In this document: positions 7,726 to 10,654 of the stretch, in pieces
Layout of the letters: each line of letters opens with the position of its first letter
Numbering within the stretch: position 1 is the stretch's first letter
Assembly (NCBI GenBank): GCA_946478765.1
Contig: CAMLDH010000103.1
Location: forward strand, 1 to 10,654
Length of the DNA: 10,654 bases
Direction: 5' to 3'
From: an uncultured Oxalobacteraceae bacterium
GTDB lineage: Bacteria; Pseudomonadota; Gammaproteobacteria; Burkholderiales; Burkholderiaceae
Position numbers and translations under genes: made by a program
Notes under the pieces: model-generated
What the model was told of the DNA's origin: nothing
The model's input: the letters and a program-made list of their open reading frames with translations, nothing else
Databases searched by the model: none

Positions 7726-7921
7726 AAAACCGCACGTCCTTTCGAGATGTATTGGATGCGCTGCTTCAGTTTCATGCGAGGCCGAGTGCATTCCCATTGC
7801 GGAAAACAACGGTTTGATCGTTCCGATCGGCTCCCCATTTTGCTGCAACCCTCCCACGCTCAGCGACTGCAATTTCTTTTTAGTTGTTTTAAAGCAAGAT
7901 AATTCATTGCTGTTGCACACG

Positions 7922-7942
7922 AAATTCCACATGTCGGAATTT
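7922..7942. repeat. Perfect inverted repeat AAATTCC-N7-GGAATTT
   Basis: AAATTCC at 7922-7928 and GGAATTT at 7936-7942 are exact reverse complements around a 7-base spacer. It ends 2 bases before the first 19-bp element. The 14-bp centre-to-centre distance of the arms suits a dimeric regulator. No T-run follows, so a terminator is unlikely. Confidence 0.5.
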
Positions 7943-7944
7943 GC

Positions 7945-7963
7945 ATTTCGTATCGCGAAAAAT
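7945..7963. promoter_or_regulatory. Candidate operator, copy 1 (TTTCG-N5-CGAAA)
   Basis: The 19-bp sequence ATTTCGTATCGCGAAAAAT contains the inverted half-sites TTTCG and CGAAA around TATCG. It is repeated exactly 64 bp downstream. The match between the two copies, including the spacer, within otherwise unrelated AT-rich DNA makes a transcription-factor site likely. The regulator is not identifiable from sequence alone. Confidence 0.6.
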
Positions 7964-8008
7964 GCGCAATGCACAGCACCATTCTATTATTTTATTTTAA
8001 GGGATGTT

Positions 8009-8027
8009 ATTTCGTATCGCGAAAAAT
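8009..8027. promoter_or_regulatory. Candidate operator, copy 2 (TTTCG-N5-CGAAA)
   Basis: An exact copy of the 19-bp element at 7945-7963. The 64-bp offset is close to six turns of B-DNA, so proteins bound at both sites would face the same side of the helix. It lies 45 bases upstream of the 14-bp palindrome and 141 bases upstream of the aceA start. Confidence 0.6.
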
Positions 8028-8071
8028 AGTATGTAACTTGTTGATAGATAAAGATTTAAATTTGGTTATGT

Positions 8072-8085
8072 GTCTTATATAAGAC
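8072..8085. promoter_or_regulatory. Perfect 14-bp palindrome GTCTTATATAAGAC upstream of aceA
   Basis: The sequence equals its own reverse complement over all 14 bases and lies 83 bases before the aceA ATG. Its TATATA centre could act as a -10 element, in which case a bound dimer would block the promoter. It is a strong candidate operator for control of the glyoxylate shunt by carbon source. The regulator's identity is unknown. Confidence 0.55.
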
Positions 8086-8168
8086 CTTGTTGCCATGCAA
8101 AAAACCGCATATGATTCACTCATCAGGTTTTCTTATCTTGTACCACCGTCTATCACAGGAGAACGACC

Positions 8169-9467
8169 ATGGCATCTCGCGAACAGCAAATCCAAGCACT
8201 GGCCAACGATTGGGCAGAGAATCCGCGCTGGAAAAACGTCAAGCGCAACTACACCGCGGAGGACGTTGTCCGCCTGCGCGGCTCCGTTCAGATCGAGCAC
8301 ACACTAGCCAAGCGCGGCGCAGAGAAGCTGTGGAAGCTGCTCAACAACGAGCCGTTCGTCAATGCGCTCGGCGCCTTGACCGGCAACCAGGCAATGCAAC
8401 AAGTCAAAGCCGGCTTGAAAGCAATCTATCTGTCCGGCTGGCAAGTCGCGGGCGACGCCAACTTGGCCGGTGAAATGTATCCTGACCAATCGCTGTACCC
8501 GGCCAATTCGGTGCCGATGGTGGTCAAGCGCATCAACAACACTTTCCAGCGCGCCGACCAGATCCAATGGTCCGAGGGCAAAGGCGACATCGATTTCTTC
8601 GCGCCGATCGTGGCTGACGCAGAAGCCGGTTTCGGCGGCGTGTTGAATGCGTATGAATTGATGAAGTCGATGATTGATGCCGGCGCTGCCGGCGTTCACT
8701 TCGAAGACCAGCTGGCTTCGGTCAAGAAGTGCGGTCACATGGGCGGCAAGGTGCTGGTTCCGACCCGCGAAGCAGTCGAGAAGCTGAATGCCGCACGTCT
8801 GGCGGCTGACGTATCGGGCACATCGACTCTGGTAATCGCGCGTACCGACGCGGAGGCGGCTGACCTGTTGACGTCCGATGTAGATGGCAACGACAAGGCG
8901 TTCCTGACCGGCGAGCGTACCGTTGAAGGCTTCTTCAAGACCAAACCTGGTATCGAGCAGGCAATTTCGCGCGGTCTGGCATATGCACCGTATGCGGATC
9001 TAGTGTGGTGTGAGACTGGCAAACCGGATCTGGCTTTCGCAAAGAAATTTGCTGAAGCGATCCATGCCAAGTTCCCGGACAAGATGTTGTCCTATAACTG
9101 CTCGCCATCGTTCAACTGGAAAAAAAACCTGGACGATGCAACCATCGCCAAGTTCCAGAAAGAATTGGGCGCAATGGGTTACAAGTTCCAGTTCATCACA
9201 TTGGCCGGCTTCCATTCGCTGAATTACTCGATGTTCAACCTGGCGCACGGCTATGCACGCAATCAGATGTCGGCATTCGTTGAATTGCAGGAAGCCGAAT
9301 TCGCGGCTGCTGAAAAAGGCTTTACTGCCGTCAAGCATCAACGCGAAGTCGGTACCGGCTACTTCGACGCCGTGACCCAGGTGATTCAGCAAGGTCAATC
9401 GTCGACGACCGCGTTGCATGGCTCGACCGAAGATGAACAATTCTTCGATAGCAAGAAGGTTGCGTAA
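8169..9467 (+). CDS. aceA: Isocitrate lyase
   Basis: A 432-residue protein from ATG 8169, with AGGAG 7 bases upstream. Isocitrate lyase splits isocitrate into glyoxylate and succinate, the first step of the glyoxylate shunt, needed for growth on acetate and fatty acids. The signature [11 protein letters not shown] places the catalytic Cys at residue 188. Other conserved parts are [20 protein letters not shown], the substrate-binding [10 protein letters not shown], the Mg-binding region [39 protein letters not shown] and [13 protein letters not shown]. The length fits the short bacterial class. It appears to be a single-gene unit: a long regulatory gap lies upstream and an intrinsic terminator downstream. 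No malate synthase gene is in the window. Start and end are secure. Confidence 0.98.
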   Translation: MASREQQIQALANDWAENPRWKNVKRNYTAEDVVRLRGSVQIEHTLAKRGAEKLWKLLNNEPFVNALGALTGNQAMQQVKAGLKAIYLSGWQVAGDANLAGEMYPDQSLYPANSVPMVVKRINNTFQRADQIQWSEGKGDIDFFAPIVADAEAGFGGVLNAYELMKSMIDAGAAGVHFEDQLASVKKCGHMGGKVLVPTREAVEKLNAARLAADVSGTSTLVIARTDAEAADLLTSDVDGNDKAFLTGERTVEGFFKTKPGIEQAISRGLAYAPYADLVWCETGKPDLAFAKKFAEAIHAKFPDKMLSYNCSPSFNWKKNLDDATIAKFQKELGAMGYKFQFITLAGFHSLNYSMFNLAHGYARNQMSAFVELQEAEFAAAEKGFTAVKHQREVGTGYFDAVTQVIQQGQSSTTALHGSTEDEQFFDSKKVA

Positions 9468-9527
9468 TACGGAAGTTTTCGATTCGGCAGGGCACTGGGG
9501 CCGGTCGCAAATCAGTCCTGACAAAAG

Positions 9528-9561
9528 AAAAACCGCACTCCACAAAAGTGCGGTTTTTTTT
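9528..9561 (+). terminator. Intrinsic terminator after aceA
   Basis: AACCGCACT (9531-9539) pairs with AGTGCGGTT (9547-9555) around a 7-base loop. Flanking A and T runs extend the stem to 12 bp. Eight T residues occupy 9554-9561. It lies 61 bases after the aceA stop. The A-run on the left means it could also stop transcription from the opposite strand, although both neighbouring genes are on +. Confidence 0.93.
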
Positions 9562-9644
9562 GATTATGAGAATTGTGGAGCAGAGCGGACAGCAGATGTT
9601 TAAGCATAACCGTAGCTGTGTCCGACATATTATTTGCCGGGAAT

Positions 9645-9653
9645 TGTTAAAAT
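9645..9653 (+). promoter_or_regulatory. Possible extended -10 promoter for rlmJ
   Basis: TGTTAAAAT contains a TG dinucleotide one base before TAAAAT, as in extended -10 promoters. It sits 81 bases before the rlmJ start and beyond the aceA terminator, where a new promoter is required. No good -35 element lies at the usual distance, so this is a weak call. Confidence 0.35.
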
Positions 9654-9734
9654 GGCGCATTCCTGAATCCTTGCTGCATCCAATCGCCACGGATTTTCCC
9701 GATTTCCCCATCCTTACCAAGATAGACCTCTCCT

Positions 9735-10654
9735 ATGCTGAGTTACCGCCACGCCTTCCATGCGGGCAATCACGCCGATGTACTCAAGCACGTCGTCACG
9801 ATTCAATTGCTGCGCTATCTAAACCAAAAAGATACGCCCTACATGTACATTGATACCCACGCCGGCGCCGGCGTCTATGCGCTCGATGGCGGCTATGCGG
9901 CAAAGAATGCCGAATTCGAAACCGGCATCAGCGGCCTGTGGGATCGCAAGGATTTGCCCGAGCCTTTGGCCGACTATGTGCAATTAATCAAGGCACTCAA
10001 TCCAAGCGGAAAGATGCGTTACTATCCCGGCTCGCCGTATTGCGCGGACAAGGTGATGCGCGAGCAGGATCGACTGCGTCTGTTTGAACTGCATCCAAGC
10101 GACAGCAAGATTCTGGATGAAAACTTTCGCAAGCTGGAAGCGCATGCTGCGGCGCAAGGACAGCGGCCCACCATGCGCGGCAAGCGTGTGATGGTGCAGC
10201 GAGGCGATGGCTTTCTGGGCTTGCGTGCGCTGTTGCCGCCGCCGTCGCGCCGCGGTCTGGTATTGATCGATCCGCCCTATGAAGACAAGACCGATTACCG
10301 CCATGTCAAGACGACATTGGACGACGCACTGAAACGTTTTGCCACCGGGATCTATGCGGTGTGGTACCCGGTGCTGCAACGCATGGAATCGCGCCAACTG
10401 CCCGACAAGCTGAAACGCGTAGCCGCCAATGGCTGGCTCAACGTGACGCTTTCAATCAGCGCACCGTCGCCCGACGGTTTCGGTTTGCACAGTAGCGGCA
10501 TGTTTGTGCTCAATCCGCCGTGGACGCTGGAGCCAATGTTGCGCAGCCTGATGCCTTATCTGGTCAGTGTTTTGGGACGGGATGCCGGTGCCGGCTTTAC
10601 GCTCGAAACGGGGATTACAACCGCACCGGTCGGAAGAGTGCGGAAGACCGGCTA
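9735..10654 (+). CDS. rlmJ: 23S rRNA (adenine2030-N6)-methyltransferase RlmJ, 3' end at window edge
   Basis: The ATG at 9735 begins MLSYRHAFHAGNHADVLKH, the family signature near the N-terminus. RlmJ methylates N6 of A2030 in 23S rRNA using S-adenosylmethionine. The SAM-binding loop IDTHAGAGVY starts near residue 39 (Asp40), and the catalytic DPPY motif is at residues 179-182. YPGSPY and FELHP are further family blocks. The frame stays open for 306 codons to base 10652. The last two bases, TA, begin a codon that could be a stop, and E. coli RlmJ is about 280 residues, so the true end is probably at or just beyond the edge. No clear ribosome-binding site precedes the ATG (CTCTCCT is pyrimidine-rich), suggesting weak initiation. 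Confidence 0.95.
   Translation, partial: MLSYRHAFHAGNHADVLKHVVTIQLLRYLNQKDTPYMYIDTHAGAGVYALDGGYAAKNAEFETGISGLWDRKDLPEPLADYVQLIKALNPSGKMRYYPGSPYCADKVMREQDRLRLFELHPSDSKILDENFRKLEAHAAAQGQRPTMRGKRVMVQRGDGFLGLRALLPPPSRRGLVLIDPPYEDKTDYRHVKTTLDDALKRFATGIYAVWYPVLQRMESRQLPDKLKRVAANGWLNVTLSISAPSPDGFGLHSSGMFVLNPPWTLEPMLRSLMPYLVSVLGRDAGAGFTLETGITTAPVGRVRKTG

Larger units (their letters stand above)
7726..8168 (+). promoter_or_regulatory. cheB-aceA intergenic control region
   Basis: This 443-bp gap has no supported gene. The first ~130 bases have composition similar to the che genes but no conserved reading frame. From about 7860 the DNA becomes AT-rich, as in a promoter region. It contains a 7-7-7 inverted repeat (7922-7942), two identical 19-bp elements (7945-7963 and 8009-8027) and a perfect 14-bp palindrome (8072-8085). 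The aceA ribosome-binding site AGGAG is at 8157-8161. A TATATA hexamer lies inside the 14-bp palindrome, but I see no well-spaced -35 partner, so the start of transcription cannot be fixed. Confidence 0.6.

Noticed and set aside
7850..7885. Small CGC-TCA-GCG hairpin followed by a short T-run as a cheB terminator
   Set aside because: The stem has only three base pairs and the T-run is about 10 bases away and interrupted.
7538..8029. 163-codon forward frame spanning the cheB end and the intergenic gap
   Set aside because: Its first part is an off-frame reading of cheB, and the rest crosses AT-rich DNA full of palindromes with no protein-like character.
8095..8307. Small upstream ORF in the aceA leader running into aceA
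   Set aside because: It has no ribosome-binding site, no recognisable product, and overlaps aceA out of frame by more than 130 bases.
9548..9853. 101-codon forward frame spanning the aceA terminator and the rlmJ start
   Set aside because: It begins in the terminator stem and overlaps the secure RlmJ N-terminus in another frame.

Overview
The window reads as a piece of a betaproteobacterial chromosome, probably Burkholderiales and perhaps near Oxalobacteraceae. This rests on the che gene order, the style of the receptors, a compact 432-residue isocitrate lyase and an RlmJ homologue. It is inference from protein character, not a database match. All supported genes lie on the + strand.

Region 1 (1-7725) is the distal part of a chemotaxis operon. 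It runs: the C-terminal CheW-like domain of CheA; receptor MCP1; CheW1; receptor MCP2; CheW2; the broken N-terminus of a third receptor; CheR; CheD; CheB. The receptors have different periplasmic sensor domains, but their signalling domains, the MCP-cheW spacers and most of the two cheW genes are the same DNA. A 1305-bp tract (1445-2749 and 3723-5027) is base-for-base identical at a constant offset of 2278 bp, with diverged but homologous flanks on both sides. That pattern suggests gene conversion rather than a fresh duplication. Both receptor genes carry the same apparent +1 lesion near the 3' end. It replaces a tail ending in EFTRF, which fits the CheR/CheB-tethering pentapeptide pattern, with an early stop. 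The tethering peptide is still present in the DNA, out of frame, in both copies. The remaining genes form a complete receptor adaptation set: CheR methylates, CheB demethylates or deamidates, and CheD deamidates. No cheY or cheZ follows cheB.

Region 2 (7726-8168) is a 443-bp gap that becomes AT-rich and ends at aceA. It holds two identical 19-bp copies of a TTTCG-N5-CGAAA element 64 bp apart, a 7-7-7 inverted repeat, and a perfect 14-bp palindrome close to the gene. Together these look like the control region of the glyoxylate-shunt gene.

Region 3 (8169-10654) holds aceA (isocitrate lyase), a strong intrinsic terminator, and rlmJ (23S rRNA A2030 N6-methyltransferase). rlmJ runs off the window edge at about its expected end.

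The left edge is odd. The first ~117 bases are in frame with the CheA C-terminal domain but do not encode the CheA ATPase end that should be there, and their codon use is more GC-rich. That is either a chimeric edge or a real rearrangement.
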